Assembly (NCBI GenBank): GCA_001783065.1
Contig: MFQN01000018.1
Location: 1 to 51,006, forward strand
Direction: 5' to 3'
Length of the DNA stretch: 51,006 bases
Source of the DNA: Candidatus Magasanikbacteria bacterium RIFCSPLOWO2_12_FULL_43_12
GTDB lineage: Bacteria > Patescibacteriota > Patescibacteriia > Magasanikbacterales > UBA922
Every line of letters begins with the position of its first letter. The stretch's first letter is position 1. Both the position numbers and the translations under genes were made by a program. Below, in pieces: positions 40,301-49,327 of the stretch. The notes beneath the pieces were generated by a model that searched no databases, had not been told where the DNA came from, and was given only the letters and a program-made list of their open reading frames with translations.

Positions 40301-43300
40301 ACCACGACACTCTGCGTTGAAGAAGACATCTCACCTTGAATTGGCGAATATGCTTTCATAGTGTACGTGCCGGGCGGAAGTTTAAGAGTGGAACTGCCGT
40401 TTGTGTCGGTTATTCCGCTATTAACATAACTGACATTCTCGCCGCTATCACTGGTGTCGCCATCATTATTCAAGTCTCCGGTGGTACCCTCAACAATCAT
40501 TTGAACATTGCTGGTTCCTTCGCCAGAATCTAACACACCATCGGCATCGGTGTCATTTCCGACACTCTTTGTGACAGTGGCGTAATTAACCGAACTTGTG
40601 TTGGGCTCAAAGTTTTTTCCGCTGGAACTGGAGCCGCTGATCGTCACGGTTTGTTCCGGCAACTTGCCATAATCCGGAACAAATGCCTGCACTTTCCAGG
40701 TGCCATTAGCCACATACAATGTATAATTTCCGGAAGAATTAGTAAATGTTTCAGAGTGACCAGGACCATCTGTGCGATAAGCGCTTACTGGCGCGTTAGC
40801 CACTGGATTAGTGCCATCGGTCACTTGTCCGGAAATAGTATAAGATGGTTTGCTGATTGTGAGTATTAAACTGGCATTCGTCATGCTGGATAAAGCGATG
40901 CCAGTACTGGACCCATCAACAAACACCTTATCAGTACCGCCGTCATCCTTTACTAAAATCGAGCGTTCCACGCCCCCGGGCATGCCTGAAACACTAGCGC
41001 CAATCTTATACGTGCCATAAGACAAATTAATTGAACCTGTGCCATCAGCATTCGCCATTGTGTCATTTCCCGCGTTAGAAGCCGGCGAATAAGCGAATAC
41101 ATTAGCATTAGCAATCGCATTGCTGGAAGCGTCCTTAACGGAAAATTTGATTGTCTTGTTGGCGGCCGATACATTAAAGGTAAGAGTGGTAGGATTAGTG
41201 GCGCAGGCATCAGGACAGCCGCTCACCTGCACTTCTTGCGGTTTTGGCGGCATCCATGTCGTCGGCGCTGACGGACCGCCTTTGCCAAAAATCTCCGTGG
41301 ACATCTGCGGACCAAAACCAACCATCCAAACACCGTTAGCGTTTAATTTTATGCTATTACTTGTATCATTTGTTAATGCCCCATCAAGCGTAGAAGTGGT
41401 TTTTCTGAACGAACCGGGACCGCCGGCAAAAATATCAATCGCATTGTTGCTAAATGTGCCGCTGATACTCAAAGTCACAGAAACGCCGGTGGAAGCATCC
41501 ACAACCGTAAGATTTTTACTGCAGATATCAGATGAGCAATTTGTGGAATTAACATTGATCGACGCCGGAAAACCGGCGGTATAATTAGTAGCGCCGGATT
41601 TGGCAAACTGCTCTGCTCCTAACATATAATTGCCGGCAACTAAATTTTGGAACATAAATTCTCCGGTCTGACCATTGAAACGTCCGGTTGCGGTTGAAGT
41701 TGATTGCGGCCCGGTCATCGGCGACATTAAGAAAACATTGATACCGTTGATACCGCTCGCGCCAGCCAATACGCGGCCGCGCACCGTGAAGCTGCCGGCG
41801 GCAGACGTGAAGAAAGAACCGGAAGAAAGAGTTTCAAGAACTGTGCCATCAGCTTTCTTAGTGGTAACAGTGGCAGAATTTCCGCTCATACCGATTTTGG
41901 TGGCAGTAGTTGGATTTACAATCTGCGCGATATCTAAACGCAAGAAATCATGCTGATCTCCATCACCAGAAGTCAGATTACCAGTACCGCGGCGAGTAGC
42001 CACTGCTCCCAAAATAACTCTCACGATGCGTGAATCCGTATTTACTATTACACCATCGCTTGACGCCCCGCCAGTTGTCCAGCCAGATGGCAATGTGCCC
42101 TCGCTTGTGCCAAACACAACCACGCCCGAACCTGGCCCGTTCAAATCATTATTAGGCGGACTGTCTGTATCTTTTTTGGCGTTAGTGACATCGGCGCCAT
42201 CAGGGAAAGCGATATCAATAAACCCGGCGTTGGGAATTTGGTAAGACAACGGAATCTCCACTCCATAAATCGTGCTCACGTTGGCCATGGAATTAAACGG
42301 ATAAACTTTCACCCCCGGGGCAAAACCGATTCCGGATTCCATGAATGTGCCTACCATTGCCGGCGGTCCACCCATCATTCCGCCCTGCATCATATTGCCG
42401 CCAGCATCGAATTGCGGACCCATCATCCCCATACCGCCGCCCATAGTAAAACCGCCGGTTTTGGCGCTGGAGTACGCGGTGGTGGTCACTGCCGCGGTCG
42501 AATCAGCGGCGATATTATTGAAACTGATGTCCTTGACACCGCTAACGCTAATGTTTATCAAATTATTGGCGGCAATACCGGCAATACCATTCAAAGCCAC
42601 ACTGCGACTGGCCGCGTCATAAGTTATCGTAGCGGTTGAAGTGGCAATGGTCGCTTGCGTCGCGCCGGCGGAATTCACTAAATGAATAGTATAATTAGCC
42701 GGTTTCAAAACACTGCTCGCGTAATTAATATCGCTTGCCGAGACTGCCAACATCGGCTTAGAAAAAGCGATTTTCAACGCATAATCATTGGCTTGCGCGG
42801 AAACAACCGTAGGAGCAGAGGTATCGGCGCCGCCGGTAGTGAAAGTGCGCAAAAGTGTTGCGGCCATGGCATTACCGGCCAAATCTTGAACGCCGGTCGT
42901 AACTGTAATTGTATAAGTGCTGGTAGGAGTCAGAGAATAGTCTGGAACAAAAACAACCATCCAATTGTTGGGATCGTAAGTCAAATCGCCGGCAACTGCC
43001 GTGGAGCCTAATTTGAGAACTACGGACGTGTCAGTAACAGTGGACGGATTCATTGATTCAGAAAAACTAATAATAATCGGTTTTGCCGTGGAAATTCCGG
43101 TTGCGACATCCGCGGGAATGGTAGTGTCAACCGTCGGGGCGCTGGTATCGCCGGTGGCGCTGGCGCTGGTATCAAAATCAGCCTGATACTTTACACTGGT
43201 TAAATAACCAGATGTTCCCGGATTACCCAAAGGAATACCTTTGGCGGATTGTATTCCACCCAGCACCTCCACGCGATAATGAGAACTGACATCTAAATTA

Positions 43301-46176
43301 CTGGATGGAGTGATGATAATTATTTTATTACTGCTGTCAATACTATTTGTCGCTGTCACCAAACTCTTTGATTCATTGGAAGCAAAAGGATTGGTAACTT
43401 TATATAGTTTTACATTAGCCAAGTTGGCAGCAGAATTTTGCATTGCCTCGGAAAAAGTCACAAATACTTTGGTGTTGCGCGCCACACTTTGTTTGCCGGG
43501 AGCCGGCTGACTGCCGACCACATACGCTGGAAATGCGTTACCGGTGCCAAAAGTCGCGCCAATGTCTGAAATACTGCTATACATTCCCCCGCTGGTGGAA
43601 AACGGCAAAATATAATTACCTCCGGGACTGTTGCCCATCACCGGATTACCGGCAGAGTCTTTAACACCCTGCGTTAAAAATAAAGTATAATTCTTGCCGG
43701 ATGTTAACGCGGAAGTCGGAGTAAATTTAACCTGCGTGGCTGACCCGGCCGCAACCGAACCGGCAATATGAGTGCCGCTACCAGCTTCAGTCAAATACAC
43801 ATTGGCGGTGGTAAAAGTCGTGGTATCCACGGCTTTATCAAAATTAATCTCTATAGATGACACAATACCATCGCTTTTTAAAGTCGGGAAACCCATCATG
43901 CCTTGAGCTGGAAAAGAACTGGCCACTTTGGGCTGGGTAAAGTCACCACCCATGCCCATAGAGCCGCTGTACAAAGACAACGCGGGCAGAGAAACCAAAC
44001 CGGAAGAAGGAATGAAAAATGAAAGAGATTGGTCGCCATAACCATCTTTGGCGATTTTTAATTGAGCGCCGCCCATTGGTCCGACATTCGCAAAACTAAA
44101 AGTGCCGTCACTGCCAGTGGTCGCGGCAAATTGCGTGCCGTCAATCCAAACTGTAGCGCCGCTGACCGCCGCGCTGGAACTGTCATTAACCGTACCCATG
44201 ATTGACGCGCTACCCAAATTACCAGAACTCAAAACAGTGGCTAAGGCTTTACTTTGTTGCAAGGCCGCTGTCTGAATACCGGTGCCGGTAGTATCATAAG
44301 TATTAGCGTCAAAACCAGGATCATTGGTAATCACCTTGGTCTTCGCTGGCGAAGCAGAGTCAGTTGCCAGAATATAATATTTAAGAAGGGTCTTGCCGGT
44401 TCCCCAAGAAGTTGAAGTGGCGCTAAATTTATACCAGCTGGAACCGATATTCGTGCCATAAATCGGTGTTGACGACGCTGGAGTGCAAGTTGATGAATCA
44501 GTAACACAATAAATAAACTGGGTGTTTCCTGATGGAACATTGCCGCCATCGTCAAAAATTCTTGCGATTAAATTTAGAGTAGTATCAACGCTGGCTTTAA
44601 AAACCGGCGCGTGCTGAATACTGGGCGCTTGGTTATTAGCTCCTCCGTAAGATCCGCCGGTTGGATTTTCTGCCAAAGCAATACGGCTATTTTGCGATTC
44701 CGGCGTCGTCCGAGTCACAAAATCAAAATAATTATTTTGCGTATCAATGCCGTTGCCATTGGTGTCCGCCGACATACTCGCCGAAGTAGAATCATTAAAC
44801 GCCTTGCGTTCAATGGAGGTGCCATCATTGGCGCTTAAACCGCTGGCCGCGCTGCCTTCGCAGTTTGCTGATACGGCATGACTGCCCCAGCAAACCTTAT
44901 CCATCACCGCGGTAGAGCTGGCCGCGCTGTTGCTAATATAGGCCGCGCCGCCTGGTACTAAAGAAGCTACGGTGGAAGTGGAATAAACCGCGTCGGCCGT
45001 GGATGAAGCGGAAGAAGTGATCGGCGCAATTAGTAAAAATTTATGAGATGGAATATTCGGCACCACGCTTCCATCAAGAAAAGTCAAGGGAACATTAACA
45101 TCCATTGTGCCGGCGGCATTTACAAAATGCAACTTAACAGTAGAAGTGGCTATGCTTCCGCCGGAACGATTATATACTTCAATAAATTCATTATATTGGT
45201 CTGTCGCTGAACCGATTTTAATCTCTGAAATAGCCAAAGGCACAATCGCGCTCATAATAGAAAAAACAGTGATACCAGCATTAGATTTGCCAGAAGTATT
45301 TTTAACACCATTAGAAACTGTAACTGACCAAGTGCCATCTGACACCACGGTAGCCCCGGTAGTCAAACGAACAGATTTGTTATCCGGCAAAACCACAATA
45401 GAACTAATTGTCTGTGAAACACCCGAAGCATTCCTTAAAGTATAGTTAGCGGTTGACGTGGCATTGCCTGAATTCAGGTCTAAACTATCAGTAAAAGAAA
45501 CATCAACATTAGACGCATTAACAAAGGTAACTTTTTCAACGCTAAATCCGCTCCATCCGCTGCCACCGTCCCCGCCGAAAGATACCGTTCTGGAGCCGGT
45601 AATAGGCGTGACTGTCGGCGAATTGGCAGAGGTCGCAATGCCATCAGCCGCAAAATTGATATAAATTGAATCCCCGGCCGTCCAATTAGCCGCGGTTTTA
45701 ATGGCCACAAAAAAACTGGTCGGCAGAGCGCCATCAGCCGCCAAACTATTGTTGCTTCCGGTTGTAATCGTGGTGGCTGAACCAACATTAACCGAGGTCT
45801 GCGTGCCGGCAGAAGCATCGCTTTGCGGGTCAAAATAATTATTGCTGTTGCTATCTTTAAAAACCACCAGCTGGGAGATATGCGAAGCTAAAACCGCGTT
45901 ATTAGCCGGTATGGTGCTGGTAACGGTAACAGTAACACTGCTCAAAGTCTCACTGCCGCCAGAGCTTTTGTTTAAAGAAAAACGAAAGATTGGAATATCA
46001 TAGCTGCTAGCCATGACTGTCATTCCTCCACTCATCGGCAAGAGATCAAACGGACCGCTGGCCGTGACTGCCACCGCTTTGGCTGTCTGCGGAATTAACG
46101 CGGATAAACCCAATGACCAAAGAATAGTGGTAACGACCACAAACAACATTGAAAACTTTTTTAATTGTTTATACAT
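37351..46176 (-). CDS. Giant multi-domain surface protein with C-terminal peptidoglycan-binding domain
   Basis: 2941 residues from ATG 46176; a TTG two codons earlier is less likely. Signal peptide ~residues 1-37 ending 'AKA'. In order: beta-rich N-terminal region (~40-320); lamin-tail-like domain 'ISEIKIGSATDQYNEFIEVYN' (~325); several Big_5-type Ig modules with 'GKNYTLFLTQGVKDSAGN' (~830) and 'TPTSTYTITVTTGVQDLAGN' (~1100); a Met/Gly-rich run (~1240-1275); four or more carboxypeptidase-regulatory-like modules ('ISGQVTDGTNPVANAPVSAY', ~1790); one fibronectin III domain (~2440-2530); a CPR-type Trp/Tyr repeat region; and a PG-binding-1 domain (~2870-2941, 'LQQGDSGTEVTKLQEKLKALG'). Likely cell-wall-bound adhesin or S-layer-like protein. 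Confidence 0.93.
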   Translation of the reverse strand: MYKQLKKFSMLFVVVTTILWSLGLSALIPQTAKAVAVTASGPFDLLPMSGGMTVMASSYDIPIFRFSLNKSSGGSETLSSVTVTVTSTIPANNAVLASHISQLVVFKDSNSNNYFDPQSDASAGTQTSVNVGSATTITTGSNNSLAADGALPTSFFVAIKTAANWTAGDSIYINFAADGIATSANSPTVTPITGSRTVSFGGDGGSGWSGFSVEKVTFVNASNVDVSFTDSLDLNSGNATSTANYTLRNASGVSQTISSIVVLPDNKSVRLTTGATVVSDGTWSVTVSNGVKNTSGKSNAGITVFSIMSAIVPLAISEIKIGSATDQYNEFIEVYNRSGGSIATSTVKLHFVNAAGTMDVNVPLTFLDGSVVPNIPSHKFLLIAPITSSASSTADAVYSTSTVASLVPGGAAYISNSAASSTAVMDKVCWGSHAVSANCEGSAASGLSANDGTSIERKAFNDSTSASMSADTNGNGIDTQNNYFDFVTRTTPESQNSRIALAENPTGGSYGGANNQAPSIQHAPVFKASVDTTLNLIARIFDDGGNVPSGNTQFIYCVTDSSTCTPASSTPIYGTNIGSSWYKFSATSTSWGTGKTLLKYYILATDSASPAKTKVITNDPGFDANTYDTTGTGIQTAALQQSKALATVLSSGNLGSASIMGTVNDSSSAAVSGATVWIDGTQFAATTGSDGTFSFANVGPMGGAQLKIAKDGYGDQSLSFFIPSSGLVSLPALSLYSGSMGMGGDFTQPKVASSFPAQGMMGFPTLKSDGIVSSIEINFDKAVDTTTFTTANVYLTEAGSGTHIAGSVAAGSATQVKFTPTSALTSGKNYTLFLTQGVKDSAGNPVMGNSPGGNYILPFSTSGGMYSSISDIGATFGTGNAFPAYVVGSQPAPGKQSVARNTKVFVTFSEAMQNSAANLANVKLYKVTNPFASNESKSLVTATNSIDSSNKIIIITPSSNLDVSSHYRVEVLGGIQSAKGIPLGNPGTSGYLTSVKYQADFDTSASATGDTSAPTVDTTIPADVATGISTAKPIIISFSESMNPSTVTDTSVVLKLGSTAVAGDLTYDPNNWMVVFVPDYSLTPTSTYTITVTTGVQDLAGNAMAATLLRTFTTGGADTSAPTVVSAQANDYALKIAFSKPMLAVSASDINYASSVLKPANYTIHLVNSAGATQATIATSTATITYDAASRSVALNGIAGIAANNLINISVSGVKDISFNNIAADSTAAVTTTAYSSAKTGGFTMGGGMGMMGPQFDAGGNMMQGGMMGGPPAMVGTFMESGIGFAPGVKVYPFNSMANVSTIYGVEIPLSYQIPNAGFIDIAFPDGADVTNAKKDTDSPPNNDLNGPGSGVVVFGTSEGTLPSGWTTGGASSDGVIVNTDSRIVRVILGAVATRRGTGNLTSGDGDQHDFLRLDIAQIVNPTTATKIGMSGNSATVTTKKADGTVLETLSSGSFFTSAAGSFTVRGRVLAGASGINGINVFLMSPMTGPQSTSTATGRFNGQTGEFMFQNLVAGNYMLGAEQFAKSGATNYTAGFPASINVNSTNCSSDICSKNLTVVDASTGVSVTLSISGTFSNNAIDIFAGGPGSFRKTTSTLDGALTNDTSNSIKLNANGVWMVGFGPQMSTEIFGKGGPSAPTTWMPPKPQEVQVSGCPDACATNPTTLTFNVSAANKTIKFSVKDASSNAIANANVFAYSPASNAGNDTMANADGTGSINLSYGTYKIGASVSGMPGGVERSILVKDDGGTDKVFVDGSSTGIALSSMTNASLILTISKPSYTISGQVTDGTNPVANAPVSAYRTDGPGHSETFTNSSGNYTLYVANGTWKVQAFVPDYGKLPEQTVTISGSSSSGKNFEPNTSSVNYATVTKSVGNDTDADGVLDSGEGTSNVQMIVEGTTGDLNNDGDTSDSGENVSYVNSGITDTNGSSTLKLPPGTYTMKAYSPIQGEMSSSTQSVVVSGAGTVTTVPYDILAPKTGAVTINILDSDGNATSSMKAVVEFMQIGGKSDKTESFSGTASSTISLHQYDVANALNAVTSTNPTNMYLLDVTIPGVSDSNLIVYGADSNTVLATSTAATGYWKVEIDANTESINIKLPALNYVNGTVKDAAGNAVPDATVYLENSSTGEKMDVQANTSGNYSTKLSSATYLISATKDGYIDTASSVAVSASGALADSATTMTVAAYTISGTITAGSSAASGATVRAEKLGGGIVTATTGSDGTYSLKVINGNWKVSAAADGYTESTHGSIVAVSSANVSSINITLSTTATSLSGSTSQSVTPQNGGSMNDSSAGASVKASEAALSSSANPYSMNDKEISNVVGGNAGTPVSGEAKTINSYDNDGNTVTLLNDDVAVSASYSNSDMTTALGTLTLAKLGKVQMGSWDDTADNWQTLPTTIAYKDSSGKFIEPSTSASTVAYTGQTSHFSSFNPIVPSDGVAPSIITNVAAVAGNNSVSLTWTAGSEGDLQGYDVYRSTSPAGTYSSLGSSTSNSYTDSTAVNGTTYYYKITATDTGGLESDLSSASNAATPTGAGSGGAGGGGSASSPPVLGAVPVSVDGDAAKSSQIAALKFSVSNAVQMAISENADFSGVAWESYSSTKKYTLSSGLGAKKIYVKFRSASGETTAIKTVDITVISEATAEEKKTAEKSTAVEKITTVTCSLAPGSAYKLKNSAAVFYITPDCAKRPFNKANVFFTYFTSWSDVKTVTAGELNNLKNDTLGFMPWGPKYDPKYGALVKIVSDPKVYLLLGDKKYWIISEDVFNALSYKWNWIEDIDEALLAKYQLGEEITDISKHPSYTLIKYKNSAKVYRLEPDPKDAAKQVKRYIKDEAAFNTLTFRWDRIVTIDSKETYADGETLTAPASVKKTDSGVYKFSLTLQQGDSGTEVTKLQEKLKALGYLSVEPTGTFGAKTKEAVVKLQQAYKLSPYPGVVGKATRDTLNGL

Positions 46177-46205
46177 ACGCAAAATAAATTAGATAATTAT
46201 ATATG

Positions 46206-46260
46206 TATAAGATTTGCCCACTGCTTACCGGCCATTTAAAAACAGAGGACAAATCTTATG
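46206..46260. other. Hairpin upstream of the giant surface gene
   Basis: ATAAGATTTG (46207-46216) is complementary to CAAATCTTAT (46250-46259). On the minus strand this lies between ruvC and the giant gene, upstream of a TATAAT at 46201-46196. No good -35 box; the hairpin replaces the expected region. Role unknown. Confidence 0.5.
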
Positions 46261-46370
46261 TGAATAATAAAACGGCCCGCAAAAGACCGCTTTTAAAAAG
46301 TGCTCTAAAATCCGTTCGTTTTGGACGAATGATTTCATTTCAGTTTGCTTACTATATTTCAACAGGGATA

Positions 46371-46913
46371 TTATACCACAAAGCCAGTTTTCTTTAACAC
46401 CTTTTTATCCACAGTCTTGCTGTCACTGCAATGCCGCAAAAATCCCGCTGAAACTCCACCTGTCAATGCCGCCGCCAGCGCGTCGGCCGCATCATCGGGT
46501 GTGATTTTTTTTTTGATTTTCAACAACATCCCGACCATCTTTTGCATCTGGCCCTTTTCCGCCCGGCCATAGCCGGTAACTGCCTGCTTAATTTGCAATG
46601 GCGTAAATTCATGCAAAGGCAAATCAGATTCTTTTATAGTGAGAATAATTACGCCTCTCGCCTGCCCCACTTTCATCGCGGTTTTGACATTTTTGGCAAA
46701 AAATAAATCCTCCACTGCCACGGCATCTGGTTTATATTTGTTAATTACCAATTTCAATTCGTCACGCAATTCGCACAGCCGGTCAACAAACGGGTCATTG
46801 ACCGATGTCTCAATGCACCCCCAAGCAACCGCCCGCCACTCGCCGGCAACTTTTTCTATCACACCCCAGCCGGTGCGGCCGAAACCTGGATCTATACCGA
46901 GAATCCTTTCCAT
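46371..46913 (-). CDS. ruvC: Holliday junction endonuclease RuvC
   Basis: 180 residues. Catalytic acidic residues visible: Asp7 in 'ILGIDPGFGRTGWG', Glu in 'AVEDLFFAKNVKTAM' (~67), and the C-terminal 'DDAADALAAAL' pair (~139-142). Resolves Holliday junctions. Follows yebC at 74 bp in the common yebC-ruvC order; ruvA and ruvB are not in the window. Confidence 0.96.
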   Translation of the reverse strand: MERILGIDPGFGRTGWGVIEKVAGEWRAVAWGCIETSVNDPFVDRLCELRDELKLVINKYKPDAVAVEDLFFAKNVKTAMKVGQARGVIILTIKESDLPLHEFTPLQIKQAVTGYGRAEKGQMQKMVGMLLKIKKKITPDDAADALAAALTGGVSAGFLRHCSDSKTVDKKVLKKTGFVV

Positions 46914-46915
46914 AA

Positions 46916-46996
46916 TTTAAAAGGTAAAAATCAAAATGTAAAATTAGGCGAAACAAAACAATCATTTTTCATTTTGATTTTTACATTTTACATTTC
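46916..46996. repeat. AAAATCAAAATGTAAAAT repeat between yebC and ruvC
   Basis: Two inverted runs of AAAATC/AAAATG units (46921-46944 and 46963-46996); the second covers the end of yebC. Confidence 0.75.
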
Positions 46997-47722
46997 GTTG
47001 GTGTACACTTCTCTCACATCTTCCAATTCGTCCAACAACTCACAAAACTCCTGAACTTTGACGCTATCCAGCTCTGATAATTCAACTGGCTCTTTGGCTA
47101 CCCATTCCAATCCGGAACTCTCCGGCTCCAAATAGTATTTTTTAATCACACCCATCATTTTCCGCAAGTTTTCCGCCGGACACTGTATCTCCAGCCCCAT
47201 TTCACTATCAACTAAATCGCTCGCCCCAGCGTCCATTAGCTCCAATTCAAATTCGGAATTTTTCATTTTGATTTTTTCATTTTGATTTTTACCAAGGCGC
47301 GCAACTCCGAGGCGTTGAAACTGCCACCTCACGCTTCCCGGCCCGCCCAAGGAACAATTAAATTTGCCAAACACATGCTTAATATCGGAAACCGTGCGAT
47401 TATTATTATCCGTAACTGCCTCAACCATTATCGCCGTACCTGCCGGTCCGAAACCCTCAAACAAAACCTCTTGCAAAGCGACACCGTCTGATAACTCGCC
47501 GGTGCCGCGCTTAATCGCCCGTTCAATATTTTCTTTTGGCATGTTAGCAGTTTTGGCCTTATCAATCGCGATGCGCAAAACAAAATTCATATCCGGATCG
47601 CTCCCACCCTGTTGGACCGCCACAGTAATCGCGCGCGCGGCTTTCGTAAACAAATTACTCCGCGCCTTGTCTGCCTTGCCCTTCTTGCCCTGTATATTGT
47701 GCCACTTAGAATGACCGCTCAT
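46988..47722 (-). CDS. yebC: YebC/PmpR (TACO1) family protein
   Basis: 244 residues. 'MSGHSKWHNIQGKKGKADKARSNLFTKAARAI' is the universal start. 'NMPKENIERAIKRGTGE', 'YEGFGP'-type 'LFEGFGPAGTAIMVEAVTDNNNRTVSDIKH' and 'NLGGPGSVRWQF'-type pieces are intact. A repeat-derived 'KNQNEKIKMKNSEFELEL' (47246-47291) sits between domains 2 and 3. The family includes transcription regulators and factors that help ribosomes over proline stretches. Its ATG is three bases after the histidine-kinase stop. Confidence 0.95.
   Translation of the reverse strand: MSGHSKWHNIQGKKGKADKARSNLFTKAARAITVAVQQGGSDPDMNFVLRIAIDKAKTANMPKENIERAIKRGTGELSDGVALQEVLFEGFGPAGTAIMVEAVTDNNNRTVSDIKHVFGKFNCSLGGPGSVRWQFQRLGVARLGKNQNEKIKMKNSEFELELMDAGASDLVDSEMGLEIQCPAENLRKMMGVIKKYYLEPESSGLEWVAKEPVELSELDSVKVQEFCELLDELEDVREVYTNEM
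47246..47291. repeat. AAAATCAAAATGAAAAAT repeat inside yebC
   Basis: Translated as 'KNQNEKIKMKNSEF'. Same family as the run between yebC and ruvC. Confidence 0.8.
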
Positions 47723-47725
47723 AAG

Positions 47726-49315
47726 TTATAGTGGTATCCAAAAACCAAATTCGCTGCCCTTGCCCAGCCCGGCGCTTTTTGCCCAGACGCGGCCATGGTG
47801 CGCTTGAACGAATTTATTGCAGACATAAAGACCGAGTCCGGTGCCGGTAACATTGGAATTTTTCACATTCTCGCCGCGGTAAAATTTCTGGAAAAAATTC
47901 GCTTCGTCAACCTTATTAAACCCAATTCCGCAGTCTTTTACTTTAATCGCGACTCCACCGTCGCAATGGCGTAAACAAATAGTAATACGGCCGTGTTCGC
48001 TGTATTTAATTGCATTATCGATGAAATTAAAAATGATGTGATGAATTTTCTCTTGGTCGCAATTTACCGATACCGGCTCCGGCGGCGGACACCAGACTAA
48101 TTTTAGTTTCTTTCCTCCCGCGCGTCCGCGCAATTCTTTGACCGCGCCGTCAATCAATTCTTTCAAATCGCATTGAACAAAATCATACTTGGTCCGGCCT
48201 TGCTCAATGCGGGTAACATCCAAAAATTCGTCAACCAATTTCACCAAATGCTCATTGCTTTCGTCCATTTGATCCAGCGCTTCGTTCATCTTAACCGTCG
48301 GCTTGCCGTACGCGCCATCTTTAATTAGTTCAATAAATCCTTTCAAAATTGAAAGCGGGGTGCGGAGCTGGTGCGAAGCGATGGACATAAACTCGGTCTT
48401 CTGCCGGTCAATTTCCTGCAAACGTAAATTTGCCTGCTCCAGAGACTTAGCCAAACCAGTCACTTCTTCACGCCGAGCGACTTCGCGGCGGACAGATTTT
48501 ATCAACAAAATGCCGATTGCCGCCACCACCAAAGCAAAAAACATGCGGATAGTCAATTCCAACACATCGCGCGAAAAAAATATCTGCATCACCACCATAA
48601 ATTCGGTCAGGCCAACCAAAACCTCGGTAGCGATCGTCTTCGCTCCCAACAAATGATGCCGGCTGACCGAATAAAAAAGCATCACCGGAAAAACCAAACC
48701 GCTCAAATAGGCAAAAGGAAATTTCGTATCCACGCCATAAGCGAATAGATATGCTGAACCGCCGACAAAAATTACAACCGCGAATGAAATAAAAACATAA
48801 ATTGACTGCAAACGAATAATTTTATCTTTCGCTTTTTTAAAATAAGAAAACACGTTATAAAAAAATATTCCGGTGCCCAAGAAAAAATACCCGAGGAAAA
48901 CCGTGTGCAAGATTCTAGCTTGCGTATGCACGCCCCAAGAATAATGATACAAATCATCCAAAAAATACGGCGTACGGCTGGCGATTAGCGCGGCAAACGC
49001 CAAGACATAATTCATCGTCAAAAGAAATTTTTGTTTGCCAATCCGGCCGGTAAACACCAAACTGAAGTGGTGCATAAATGGCGGCATGAAAACCACACCA
49101 GCATATACAAACCTGTCCCAAAAAATAGCTTCGTAATAATTTCCGCGCGTATAAAACATCATAAAAGTTCCAAACATCCAAAACATCATGCTCATGCAAA
49201 AACCAAACAACAAATGATGCATTCGTGATTTTTCATCATTTAACAAAACAAACACGCCGAAAAACGCCACGAAAATAGCGCAAGTCAACGGCAAAATTGT
49301 GTAGATGTCAAACAT
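47726..49315 (-). CDS. Membrane histidine kinase with N-terminal 7TM-type sensor
   Basis: 529 residues from ATG 49315; the -10 TATAAT ends six bases upstream, so the mRNA is probably leaderless. Eight or so hydrophobic segments (residues 1-285) resembling the HisKA_7TM sensor module, a short coiled coil, then HisKA with phospho-accepting His in 'SIASHQLRTPLSIL' (~311-324) and HATPase with N box 'HHIIFNFIDNAIKYSEHG' (~435), G1 'VKDCGIGF' and G2 'GTGLGLYV' (~490). No response regulator adjacent. Operon with yebC and ruvC. Confidence 0.93.
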   Translation of the reverse strand: MFDIYTILPLTCAIFVAFFGVFVLLNDEKSRMHHLLFGFCMSMMFWMFGTFMMFYTRGNYYEAIFWDRFVYAGVVFMPPFMHHFSLVFTGRIGKQKFLLTMNYVLAFAALIASRTPYFLDDLYHYSWGVHTQARILHTVFLGYFFLGTGIFFYNVFSYFKKAKDKIIRLQSIYVFISFAVVIFVGGSAYLFAYGVDTKFPFAYLSGLVFPVMLFYSVSRHHLLGAKTIATEVLVGLTEFMVVMQIFFSRDVLELTIRMFFALVVAAIGILLIKSVRREVARREEVTGLAKSLEQANLRLQEIDRQKTEFMSIASHQLRTPLSILKGFIELIKDGAYGKPTVKMNEALDQMDESNEHLVKLVDEFLDVTRIEQGRTKYDFVQCDLKELIDGAVKELRGRAGGKKLKLVWCPPPEPVSVNCDQEKIHHIIFNFIDNAIKYSEHGRITICLRHCDGGVAIKVKDCGIGFNKVDEANFFQKFYRGENVKNSNVTGTGLGLYVCNKFVQAHHGRVWAKSAGLGKGSEFGFWIPL

Positions 49316-49321
49316 GCAATT

Positions 49322-49327
49322 ATTATA
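49322..49327 (-). promoter_or_regulatory. -10 box of the histidine kinase-yebC-ruvC operon
   Basis: Minus strand: TATAAT followed by AATTGC and ATG. No convincing -35 box. Confidence 0.5.

Noticed and set aside
37374-45833. Many plus-strand ORFs (up to 154 codons) opposite the giant surface gene
   Set aside because: Antisense shadows produced by its biased Ser/Thr/Gly codons; no start signals or recognisable products.
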